Of a stretch of DNA of 64,000 bases, positions 30,481-40,214 are shown piece by piece. Numbering within the stretch: the first letter of the stretch is position 1; the number at the start of each line of letters is the position of its first letter. The notes beneath the pieces are model-generated. The model saw only the letters and a program-made list of their open reading frames with translations. It did no database searches and was not told the origin of the DNA. The translations under genes and the position numbers were made by a program. Origin of the DNA: Haliclystus octoradiatus (lineage: Eukaryota > Cnidaria > Staurozoa > Stauromedusae > Haliclystidae); contig OU744447.1 of the NCBI GenBank assembly GCA_916610825.1, positions 1,680,146-1,744,145 on the forward strand, read 5' to 3'.

Positions 30481-33000
30481 AACGGATTCTCTATGACCTA
30501 ATAATTCTTACTATACTCTACCTGGAAAAAAATAAATTATTAATAAAAACCTGCTGCCAAACTGAAACTTAACAAAAATAAGAAACCGCCTTAACACGAC
30601 TGCAAAACATTATGCACATCAATGATTATGCCTGTTTTTACGTATTGTGGAATCTTCGGATAAATTTATCAAACACAAAGCAACTTCATTGCTTGACTTG
30701 CTCCAAGTTTCACTTATTTTTATGACGATTTTGATATGTTGGTAAGTTGTCCCGCTTACCACCCATCAAATCTAGGCACATCAAAGTAAGCGGGATTTGG
30801 AGCCAGTCAACGTCATTGCTTACATAAAATAGTTTTACGGACATTTGAGAAAATAGTAGAGCAAACAATTTCCTTCTTTGAAATCTTTTTTTAATTTTTT
30901 GAATAGAATTTAGAGGTACAGAAATATAATTTTCTGAAATAAAAAAGAGTTATGCCTATAATAATTTGTTGCTATGGGGCTTTGAAGTCACCCCGTCTTT
31001 TACCTCATCGATAATACATGTTATAAAACAATAACTTTCCATAGAACATTTCAAAACCAGATTAATGGTCACACGCATCAATAAAGCAAGTTTCAAAATT
31101 ATTTGGAATGATATGAGATTTGAGATGAAATATCAATTGTCATGCACAGGAGGACAAATTTCAGTCAGTACAACAAATCAAAACTATGTGGTGCATGAAA
31201 AGTTTCCCCTGTTTTATATTTGATCTAGATTTTTCAAATTCTGTTGAAATTTTTTGAAATTTACGATATTGATCTAAAAGTATACTTCAAAAGTTCAAGG
31301 GTGAGGATTTTTGTGTTACTGTAAAAATCATAGACCTACACAGACTGGCAGGCTGATTCCATTGATAAACTTCATGGAAAACACGTCGCAACCATGGGCA
31401 TCTAAAAATGGCTGAAGCAAAGCATCAGAACAGTGGCTTGAAAACTGTGAAACTTCAAGTTACGTTTTGGTCATTTGTTGAAAAAGTATTTTTTTTCTCT
31501 GATAAAAGAGTTATTTACGAATTCCAATCTCAAGTTGAATGATTCTGGAGTTAAAATATCTGTTTTTTTAGTCATATTTCAACGTAAATAGTATTTTAGT
31601 TTTTATATTTCCTTGTATGAAGTCTCTCTGCGGGATTTTAAATTATTCATAAATGTTTTAAAATAATTGTGGTCCTACGAATAAATCTTGCTTTGCTGTC
31701 TGGGAGATTATATTTGAATTATCTTTCTATGACAGTGAGAACATATTGTTTAGATATTAGATTGCAAAAGAGTTTATAGGAAACATCAATTAATTTTGAT
31801 AATGTTCAATAGAAATAGAGGGCTAAAATACGTCCGTTGCTTGATTTCAAACCATTTTTGGTTTTGTTGACGCTCATTATTTTAGGCGCAGCAGAAGTTT
31901 TGAAGTGTCCATGAAAACGGCACAATGTCAACACCAATTTTATAACTTATCGGAAAGATAATACAATAGAAAAATAGCTTGTTTCGAATTCTGAAGTTCT
32001 GAACGTCAAAAAACAAAGGCTGCACTACTGAAACCTACAGTCGACGCGAAAATATCGATCAATAGTTAGTTTTAATTACTGTAGTGATGGTAGAAAGTCA
32101 ACAAAGCAAACTTTCAAAGCATATATGAATGCTCCTACGAAAGGGAAAGTTAAATATTTTCTTAGTTGGAATACGTTTTTACTATTTTCCAAGCTTGCTA
32201 TTAATATTATTACAATATTACTCTCATCATCGCACATTCAATGGACGCTAAAATCGAAACTACGAAATATTCTCCTAGGAAACGTCCGGTGAAACGAGTC
32301 AACTTCAGCCTCTGTCCCATTGCTGATAGTATACCAGGACTGCTGTTGTCCATGACGTCATAGAGTTTGCTAAATATTACATTGAAAGTAAGGTATCTTA
32401 AGTTCCCAAATCAAAACTTTCCTTTTATCAGACTTAATTGGAGGAATGGTGAAGGATTTTTGTTATTTTTAAAAATATGTATATTAAAATTTCTTACAAT
32501 TTCTTTCTATAAAGCTTTTTCACATCGGTCATGTTAATTGGTGTTCCTTAAGCAATACATCCAACAGTCATGGCCTTTTAGAAAGACACCGATAATAGGG
32601 TTGTCAATTTCTTATTAACCTAATCTCGAGGGACTCATTGGACAACTCAGTAGTAAAATGCTATATCCATCTAATAGATATCGTGGCATCTATCAAAAAA
32701 GATCCATCTATGAATAAGTCTTCAAACAAAAACAGTTATTGATGAATACCGGAGAAGGAAGAAGACCTTGGAAAAAAGGGTAACTATAGCTTAATAGCTT
32801 GCTGAATATTGAAAGAAAGAAATATATTTTCATGTTATATAATTTCATTTGAAACTTATTATATACTAGCAATAAGGTTCCCGCGTTGCTTGTTTACTTT
32901 TAGCAGAGTTAAAATTACCTTTGATATTTTTCCAGTGTTGTGCATGGTTAATGATGCATAGCCATTGCTTTGGAAATCGAATGGTGGAAAACCCTTGTTG
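30481..33000. other. Long intergenic region, nothing recognised
   Basis: About 2.5 kb between gene A and the next SINE. It has an inverted pair TCCCGCTTAC/GTAAGCGGGA near 30750-30792 and long T- and A-rich tracts. No exon-like frame, RNA gene or transposon end could be supported. Confidence 0.5.
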
Positions 33001-33013
33001 CTAGCTTGCGGAA

Positions 33014-33366
33014 AATGAAAATGTAATGTATAGACGGTGTCGCCCTACCGAAAACACCCGTACCACTCCTCAATTTCTAGAGGAGTGGCTCTTTTCGCTG
33101 AGAGCAATGGTTTTAAACGCTCTTTACTGACCTCAGCCGTGACACTGCAGATCAATTTCAACAGATTTCATTGCAGACAGGTCTTGATTGTTAATACCCA
33201 ACGATGTGCCGAAGCTACTCACAATACAATTCCCTCTGGACCATTCCATTTGCCATCAGAAGATGGTACACATTTGGCTGAGTTGACCATAGGGGGATTT
33301 GAACCAGAGACGATCAGATATGATCCTGTCTAAAGTTCGGTTTCTCTGCCATCTAACCTAATCATC
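33014..33366 (-). mobile_element. tRNA-derived SINE, copy S4 (fullest copy)
   Basis: 353 bp, flanked by a 13-bp duplication CTAGCTTGCGGAA (33001-33013 and 33367-33379). From its 5' end (right): tRNA-like head with B-box-like GGTTCAAATCCC, a body of ~150 bp, a perfect 9-bp hairpin (CCACTCCTC/GAGGAGTGG, 8-nt loop) at 33063-33088, and a tail with GGTAGGGCGACACCG. This copy defines the family; the 98-codon plus-strand frame across it is spurious. Confidence 0.85.
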
Positions 33367-33731
33367 CTAGCTTGCGGAAGGGAGCCTTCATATTTCAATG
33401 TATCTTCTCACTCTAATTGGTCCAGAATATCATGGTGAATAATTGAAGGCTATTTCTAATAACTATCTGATAGTCAAAGTGTTCCCATGTGTGGTTAGCC
33501 TTTTATTTCGGACTATATGCTACTACACAGACTGTAGATTTGCAAACAAATGCTTGACCTGTCTTCACATCGACTGACGTGCAGGATATATCAAAGATAC
33601 GACAATTCGTGATAGAGTCACAAGATCAGTTATTACAACAATATGTTAGTGATCTCACAACATTCTCTAAAGCAGAGTCAACATAATGTTATCAGCTTAT
33701 GGATGTTGATAACTTCAAAATATAAACTTAC

Positions 33732-33895
33732 TTTTATTGCACTCGCTTCTGCATTCACTTACAGATTTGAAATTATTTTTATTGCCTCCAACTCCACCAT
33801 AGATAAATTGTTTGCATTTCCCTTCCTCCTGTCGAAGAAGAAACGCGGCATTGCAGCTCTTCCCATGCCTGTTATCTTTGGAAGCTTACAGGTAT
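33732..33895 (-). pseudogene. Gene B Kunitz exon 2, frameshifted
   Basis: Splice sites match the family (acceptor TATACAG, donor GTAAGT, phase 1 at both ends), but the exon is 164 nt instead of 165. Relative to gene A, one base is missing between FFFD and the GKC cysteine (near 33825-33832), shifting the frame through the rest of the domain. Before the break it reads [13 protein letters not shown] (Cys2 as Gly, P1 Arg); after it, in the other frame, the Cys4 position is Val. Confidence 0.75.
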
Positions 33896-34991
33896 CTGTA
33901 TATTAAGTAAACAACTTTATTATCAACTTAATTTTCAAACTGGTTACTCTTCATCTGATTTTCCAAAGAGTTTGTTCTTGAAAAGCTATACTGTAAACCA
34001 TGGTTCCAAAAACATGGAGTAGATGTTATGCTTCAACTTTAAGGACTTTGAACTGTGAGAAAATATGAGTCAAACCTTTGCCTACTTCTTAGCCAATAAA
34101 GAAGAAATATCAGGGCTACGATTCCAAAATTTTACTCCAGGAGTATATATTTTTATCGGAAATCATGAAAGAAGAGTCAGTATAGTCCCCGGGGGGTAAC
34201 TCCACTATGACGGCTATAAGTGGACGTGCCACTTTTTTTGGGTCCATATTCCAGCTGAGAAAAAACTTTTTGGGTATGAGATTTCAATTGATTTTTGAGC
34301 TTTTGGGTTTTCTATTTTAGACTTTTCAAGAATTTTTGAAAAAATTTTGCATCATTTTTGTGTATGTACTTATAATCAATCAACCAGCTAAAACTTTTTG
34401 GGTAGCATCAACATAATGTTTGGAACTTTTTGGGCACTTTACCTTTTCCAAAGTGGCAGCCTCCTGTCCCTGAAGAGCTGGAGTTATCCCCCGGGGATAT
34501 AGTCTCAATATAAGTGTGTGTAATTGGGCTGATGATGAGATCTATATCTCAAGAAACATTTTTCAAAAATAATAAATTTGTTAGTCTAATCACTATGAAT
34601 ACTTTTAGCATTGAGCACTCAAATTGATGTTTTCCTTATACAGTTAATAAATCAGTTATTATATGACAACAGCTATGTAAATATTTCTCGAAAAGAAATC
34701 ACATCATCTTTTACATAACTTACCTATGATTACGTTTACAGCTGCTCGTCTAAATGTTTTACATTTCCTTTCACAAGCGTCTATAGTTCTAAAATTGTTT
34801 CCATTTCCCTTTTTTCCACCGTATCTAAACATCCTACATTCTCCTAGCATGGAATCGTAATAGAAACGGCGAAAAAGTTGGAAGCCTAATCCCTCATTTT
34901 TGGATTGCTTGCAAACGTTACCTCTGGAAATTCGTCCGTCGATTCCATCTAATCTCCAAACTAAAATCAAACCGAAAATAAAGACTTTCAT
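33732..34991 (-). CDS. Gene B: secreted two-Kunitz protein lacking the 14-38 disulfide
   Basis: Exon 1 (34724-34991) encodes a signal peptide ([19 protein letters not shown]) and a Kunitz domain in one exon and ends in phase 1 at a GTAAGT donor. The domain keeps Cys1, Cys3, Cys5 and Cys6 with spacings 25/21/4, while Cys2 is Gly (GLGFQ) and Cys4 is Lys (YGGKKG). P1 is Phe, unlike the Arg of gene A. Exon 2 (33732-33895) is a second Kunitz exon related to gene A's, but is one base short and frameshifted. The intron holds a 312-bp MITE. Further exons were not found. Gene B may be a pseudogene, or express only the first domain. No function is shown; four-cysteine Kunitz domains are known among channel-acting and inhibitor families. 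Confidence 0.6.
34186..34497. mobile_element. 312-bp MITE in gene B intron
   Basis: Terminal inverted repeats TCCCCGGGGGGTAACTCCA / TGGAGTTATCCCCCGGGGA, with imperfect complementarity for a further ~30 bp, and a 5-bp TATAG duplication at 34181-34185 and 34498-34502. The interior has several ACTTTTTGGG repeats and no ORF. The ends recall those of the 260-bp repeat family (TCCCGG..., GTGCCA), suggesting related families. Confidence 0.75.
34724..34991 (-). CDS. Gene B exon 1: signal peptide plus Kunitz domain
   Basis: 268 nt, 89 codons plus one base. Signal peptide residues 1-19, then [10 protein letters not shown] and the domain with [26 protein letters not shown] and CERKC, followed by a basic linker [12 protein letters not shown] possible cryptic GTAACG donor sits at the position homologous to gene A's exon 1 donor, so skipping this domain by splicing is conceivable. 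Confidence 0.65.
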
Positions 34992-35127
34992 TCCTGAATT
35001 GATTTTGAATTATATTTGTATCTGTCAGTATACAATGCACCGATGCTATAGAAATCAAATTTATTATTTTCCAAGTTTCAAGCATACGTTTTGATCCGTT
35101 GACCTTTGATTTATAACCTGTCGAGCG
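34992..35127 (-). promoter_or_regulatory. Gene B upstream region with conserved TCAAAGGTCA
   Basis: Contains TTATAAATCAAAGGTCA (core complement at 35100-35110), ~110 bp before the ATG, matching gene A. Similarity between the two promoters ends near 35127, exactly where a 5'-truncated retrotransposon begins, so anything further upstream has been displaced. Confidence 0.5.
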
Positions 35128-36330
35128 AAAATGTTGTCTATACAACGTACAACATCCTCGCCCTTCTCCTGCCCTCGGGGAGTCCCACAAGGATCGATAA
35201 TATCACCACTACTATTTAATATCTACGTAGCAGACTTTTCATTTCTTCCAATAACCTCTTCCATCATACGATACGCAGATGATACAACGCTATACTATTC
35301 CTCCAGCCACAAAAACACTGCTGTCCAACACCTCAACAAAGACTTGGAAAAGGTGCACCAATGGTTCCAGCTGAATTGTCTAAAACTGAACCCCTCAAAA
35401 ACTCAATGCCTACTAATCACTCACATTCCAGAACCCGACATTCACGTTACGAGCGCAAATCTTCTAAGTACTAATCAAATACATAACAAAGACATTACAA
35501 TCGATGATGTAACCTTACCTTGGCTCAATATAATAAAGATACTCGGTACTCACATTGACAGTAGATTAAACAGGAGATGTCATCTTCGCAATTGCATCAG
35601 AAAAGCCAATCTCTCCCTATACCAAATCAAACAGGTTAAAAAATCCCTAAACCCACACCTTGCCAATACATTTTACAAGACATACATCCGTCCTCACCTA
35701 GAACATTGTAGCCTACTTCTTCTTGGAATTAATCAAACGGATAGACTAAAATTAGAAAGAATTCAAGAAAAATCACTAAAACACCTAACACGACCCAATA
35801 CTGGTAAAGAATATCGTCTTCCATCTCTACACGTCAGAAGAATAGTAAAATTAACCAATTTGATCCACAAAACACTCATAACAGAAACTCCAAAACTTTT
35901 ACACTCCCTCTTCAAGATATCCAACACTAAATATACGTCATCTTGCCGTCCAAACAAACTCATCCCACCCATTTGCAGAACAACCCTGATGAAATGGTCG
36001 ATTGTAGCAGTAGGTACTAGAGTTTGGAACTTTATCCCGGAAGTAATACGTGGGGAAGCAATAAGAACATTCAAAGAGTCAACTCTTGCGTATTTGACAT
36101 CCCTGGAATGGAAAATAAATTATTGGTTTATGTCAATCAGCTGTCGATAGTTAGATTATAATGTTATTTCTATCAAAAACACTAGCATTTTCCTCATAAA
36201 TATAATACAATTAGCATAATTATGGAACTTGTCTCGTTCAAAAAACGAAAAAAATAAAAATAAAAATAAAAAAAATAAAAAAAATAATAAAATAATAAAA
36301 TAATAATAAAAATTATATTATATTATTAAT
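35128..36330 (+). mobile_element. 5'-truncated non-LTR retrotransposon
   Basis: Carries a single open frame, 35131-36150 (340 codons), for the RT C-terminal half, followed by a 3' UTR and a long A-rich tail of AAAATA-type repeats (36236-36330). It lies head-to-head with gene B, starting 137 bp upstream of its ATG. The uninterrupted frame implies recent insertion. Confidence 0.85.
35131..36150 (+). pseudogene. Reverse transcriptase C-terminal half
   Basis: Residues 13-30 read SCPRGVPQGSIISPLLFNIY, residues ~45-55 the catalytic IRYADDTTLYY. Then come the thumb motif (FQLNCLKLNPSKTQCLLI), KILGTHIDSRL and the C-terminal 'YIRPHLEHCS...' and VWNFIPEVI segments of jockey/CR1-like elements. The endonuclease and N-terminal RT palm are missing through 5' truncation, so it cannot act alone. 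The first ATG lies in leftover sequence and is not the native start. Confidence 0.85.
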
Positions 36331-36940
36331 ACTATTATCCTTATCATTATTTCTACTAATTTACAATATTATAATTAATAACTTACTTTTAAATTCGTAT
36401 CAATGTATAAACGAGCATTTGCTCATTTTGGTTACGAATCGAAATAAAATTATACACACACACTGATGAACAGTTGAACAGCAGTTATGAAAAGCTCAAC
36501 GATTAACCTGTAACACACAACTTCTTTAATAGGATTGATTTATGATGAAAATGTAGGAGAGTTTACATTAATGTTATCAATTTTTCTAAGTATTACTAGG
36601 ACATACATGTTGAGTCTATTCCCCACAAAGCGTTGACGTAAGCAGCATTCTTTCAAAGCGCTTCTTATTGAGTTGGCGTCGAGAAGGGCAGAGGACGCTT
36701 TTGACCAAAAATAACGATTGTTTTACTCAACTAGATGTTCATGCGCAGGCTCCAATAGGGCAGTTTTAAACGTTATTGTGGGCAGACATGACACTTGCAC
36801 ATAAGCTTTAAAGCAAAGCCATTATGTCAATAAGAACGGGTAACTTGGTCAATTATTTTTTCTTAAGGTTTACAAATTATATTTATGTTCAAATTAATTT
36901 TTCATTTTTATTTATTTATTTTTACTTAATATGATGTGGG
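36331..36940. other. No gene recognised
   Basis: AT-rich sequence after the A-rich tail, with TAA/TTA runs. No exon or element end could be identified. Confidence 0.5.
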
Positions 36941-36944
36941 TCCA

Positions 36945-37300
36945 TCATTAGTTGATGGATCCTACCATATCCGTAATATTGGCATCTTGTAGAGTGTTTG
37001 TGAATGGTGTTCGCTTGATTGTTTTCGAACCCCGAATGCACAGAATTGCAGATCAAACAAGGGCGAAGGACAATCTGTTTCTGAGCCAAGTTTTTACTAT
37101 GCTTAGATTGTTGTTAGATCTTCTCTGCCAGTTTCACAGATAACTCACCTATGGAGCGTTCAGTTTCTGGACTACAGCCACCATACGCAGAAAAGATCAG
37201 AGGTATAACAACAGTGTTCAACTGCAATGATTCTTTTGTTGTACTTTCAATTTTTCTTTTTCCTACGTTTTGAAACTTTGTTTGAGGTTTGGTTTAGATT
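36945..37300 (-). pseudogene. Retroelement RT C-terminal tail (degenerate)
   Basis: Minus-strand frames read KRKIESTTKESLQ, then VVIPLIFSAYGG, ELSVKLAEK, RNRLSFALV and SAILCIRGSKT. This series (hydrophobic 'PLIFS-x-x-GG', then 'R-x-RLSFALL-R-S-A-I-x-C-I-RGS') is familiar as the tail of RT-containing mobile proteins in invertebrate genomes. At least one stop and one frame shift break it. Only this tail is present. Confidence 0.55.
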
Positions 37301-37488
37301 GGTAGGAGCAAATGGATTGAACAACCTTATGTTAATTTATAAGGTTGTACAGCATTGACAATACATTTATTTATTTATTTTTTTGTTGTTGTCTCAGGTT
37401 ACTTGTTTTAGTTAGTTAACTTAGTTTCTTGTGAAAAGTAAAACCTTTATTTGAGTGGTTCAGATGAAATCATTATACCCGGTTCTGT

Positions 37489-37580
37489 TTCATTGATAAT
37501 CTGACCCCCGAAATTTTTTCGCATCAAGACGAGATGATCTTAAAATAACTTTTGAAGCCAATTCTCAGTGATTCTGCCGT
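37489..37580. repeat. Dispersed repeat fragment (copy 2)
   Basis: Counterpart of the fragment at 1-110 (TCTGACCCCC, ACGAGATGATCTTA, TTTTGAAGCCAATT). Its boundaries are not defined. Confidence 0.45.
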
Positions 37581-37924
37581 TTCAGAAGCGATCAAAATGT
37601 TTGGAAATGATCGATTGTAGGTCAACAAAGATAGATTTTTGAGGATGTTATTAATGTCCGACAAAGATATTGTTTTTAAATTTGAATTATTCAATACTTG
37701 AGTATGTTAAATACATTTTATTTGGTTGATTTTCACAAAGGTAAGATAATATTATGGGTTGTTTAACACTCTTTCCATATGACAAATGTTCTGTTTTATC
37801 AACTGGCAATTTAAATTTTCCTGAGTTTGAGTATTCCATATTGGTCATACCCTCGTCAATGTAAATAATGTTCATGATCTTGATGTTATCGTCACATCGG
37901 GTATGAAACCATCCAGTCATTGCT

Positions 37925-38641
37925 CTATGTTAGCTGCAAAGGCATACGGAAGAACACACCTTATTTTTAAATGTTTAAATTTTTTCTTCATCCAACTTAG
38001 AATTATTGGTTAGAGCTTACACTGTCTATGTCCGTCCGTTATTGGAATCTTCATCACCAGTATGGAATCCATGCCTCGTGAAGGATATCAAAAGGTTAGA
38101 ATCTGTTTAACGATATTTTACAAGGAGATTATTCCGACTCAATCGTCCATATACAGAATACAAGAATCGTTTGAGTTTACTAAATCTGTTTAGAGTGCAG
38201 GAGAGTGTTTTTGATCTCTGCACTGTTTTTAAAATCACGCATAACCTTATAGATTTATCAATAGATAACTTGAGCTTCCAATATGATAGTAACAAGTACT
38301 CAATCGTGGTCATACTTCAAGGAGAAACTACGATCATTTAATTTGTCAGGGTTTTGTAAGGTGTTTATATAGTTAAGAAATCAGTCGTGTAGTATTCCAT
38401 ATAGCTAATACATAGTACATATCTTCACATTAACAGTTGTTAACCTGATACTGTATGTCATATGTATTTATGCATATAGCAAAAGGATCATATTCATGTT
38501 TAATTATGATTCATATAATTCACCTTTATTTAATCTAGTTCTTAATTACTATCAAGGCTGTATGTAAGTGACACTTTCTATAGAGTAAAGTGTCCTTTAT
38601 TTGCCTATCAAATGACAAAATATACCATATCATATCATATC
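37925..38641 (+). mobile_element. Non-LTR fragment with (CATAT)n tail
   Basis: Second member of the family at 29160-30187: both start with TTAGCTGCAAA(G)GC and contain a GTATGGAATCCATGCCT segment (the VWNPCL motif). The last ~90 bp are closely similar (GTCCTTTATTTGCC, TGACAAAATAT), ending in (CATAT)n at 38622-38641. Frames are broken. Confidence 0.7.
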
Positions 38642-39088
38642 GGTAGTAAGACTAATAATAATAATAATAATAATAATATTAATAATATTACCTAGACATG
38701 TCATTACCAGATGACACGGCAATCAAACATTACAGCCTAGTTCTGTTAGTAGATGTTTTTTCCATATGACTTATCTAGTAATTTTTGTTGTATTATAATT
38801 TTATATTAATTTTGATTATAAATATGTTTAATCAATATATTTAATCAAGAGTTCTGTTTCTTTATATAAAAGTAAATGATTGCTTTCCGATGTTTGTCTT
38901 CACTCGTTTAACACTCTCTTCACTACTTCCACCGTCTTCACTGTCTTCACTCGTCACACAATCCTTAAGCTTTGGTAAACAGCGGTCATTATTTTAATTG
39001 ATAAATCCTTGATCACTCTGGAAATGCAAATCACAACAAGAAATACTAAACAGAAACATGTGATATAGGATTTTATGTGTATAAATGA
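38642..39088. other. Spacer with (AAT)n microsatellite
   Basis: An AAT/TAA run at about 38652-38692 and CTTCACT repeats near 38895-38950. No gene seen. Confidence 0.6.
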
Positions 39089-39092
39089 TTAA

Positions 39093-39291
39093 AGGGGCAA
39101 GATTGACCGGCGACCGCTGCGAGCACAAGTTGAATTTACGCTTAGCGTAATTCAACCGTCTCGCTTTGAAACTATTGTTCTACGCAGACCTAATCTGTTA
39201 TAAATTCATGTCAACAATGTACATTGTGTTATGAACAATAAACATGCACGTGATCCGAAGTGCGTAGCGCCTGCCGGTCATTTTTGCTCCT
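39093..39291. mobile_element. 199-bp T2-type MITE
   Basis: TTAA at 39089-39092 and 39292-39295; termini AGGGGCAAGATTGACCGGC and the complement of AGGAGCAAAAATGACCGGC. The junction TTAAAGGRR is the signature reported for T2/Kolobok MITEs. A second, partial member starts at 57521. A CACGTG E-box-like palindrome lies near the right arm. Confidence 0.8.
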
Positions 39292-39642
39292 TTAACTTTC
39301 TAATTCTCAATTAAATTTCTGAATTTACATGAATTGCAATAGGAGTAAATTGTGCGAGTAACAATCTAAGCAAATTCTGAATTATAATATCATCGTTTCA
39401 TAGTGGATTTTGTGTTAATATGCCTTTTTGAATATACCGTCATACATTTGTAATTGTCGAATATGTGAAGTGTTATAAACTGCTTATCATAAACTGCTTA
39501 ATACATTATTTACACGTTATTTAGCGTCGCTATCCAATTAATATTTATTTATTACATATAAAATGGTGTCATAATACCACTTCGACGTTATACACAAGTT
39601 GCTCCTCACACGAGAAACACACTTGCAGCAAACAGACAAGAA

Positions 39643-39849
39643 ATCAACAATGACCAACAATAACCAACAATAACCAACAATAACCAACAATACCCAACAA
39701 TAACCAACAATAACCAACAATAACCAACAATACCCAACAATAACCAACAATAACCAACAATAACCAACGATAACCAACAATACCCAACAATAACTAACAA
39801 TAACCAACAATACCCCACAATAACCAACAATAACCAACAATAACCATAA
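39643..39849. repeat. AACCAACAAT decamer array, ~20 copies
   Basis: Consensus TAACCAACAA with TACCCAACAA variants. The minus strand reads as VIVGYCWLLL repeats in two frames, which are spurious. The same array is shorter at 1918-1980, its duplicated counterpart. Confidence 0.9.
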
Positions 39850-40060
39850 CCCAATACTGTATAGTAGATGCTTAATACATTAGTGCCCTTTTATTGTCTC
39901 TAACCATTACGAATCACAACAGACTTGATGTAGCAAACTCATAAATAATACATCGAGATGGATTGTGCATTATTTAATAATAGGAATAGGTACAGTGTTT
40001 AATAATAGGAATACTTTAGACATATGGTGGAAATATTAATTTTAGCTCAGTATATATGAA

Positions 40061-40214
40061 TCATGCATGGTATCCAAACACTCTGACTTCATTCAAAACC
40101 AATCGGGATTCTGGATTACCATTAACCCAAACAAAGAGATAACGACCAGTTACAGGTTGATCACACGTGAAGGTTCCAATGTGTCCTGGTATAGCCATAA
40201 TTCCAGTAACGCAG
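40061..40214 (-). CDS. Lectin gene exon 4 (end of F-type domain)
   Basis: Phase-2 acceptor (CTATAG), 154 nt to TGA. Codes GTFTCDQPVTGRYLFVWVNG, the penultimate strand containing the usual G-R-Y, then VLNEVRVFGYHA, the typical terminal strand of F-type domains. The intact reading frame contrasts with the damaged copy at 2169-2321. Confidence 0.8.

Noticed and set aside
33037..33333. 98-codon plus-strand ORF
   Set aside because: It lies entirely within SINE S4 and its equivalents in other copies are not open.
34186..34497. Assigning the CCCCGGGGG MITE to Transib because of its 5-bp duplication
   Set aside because: The termini do not resemble Transib's CACWRTG ends and the duplication length could be misjudged by a base.
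39643..39849. CRISPR-like direct repeats
   Set aside because: Contiguous 10-bp units without spacers in an animal genome; a minisatellite.
39538..39854. VIVGYCWLLL-repeat reading frames
   Set aside because: They are translations of the AACCAACAAT decamer array; two frames give the same kind of peptide, which is a repeat artefact.
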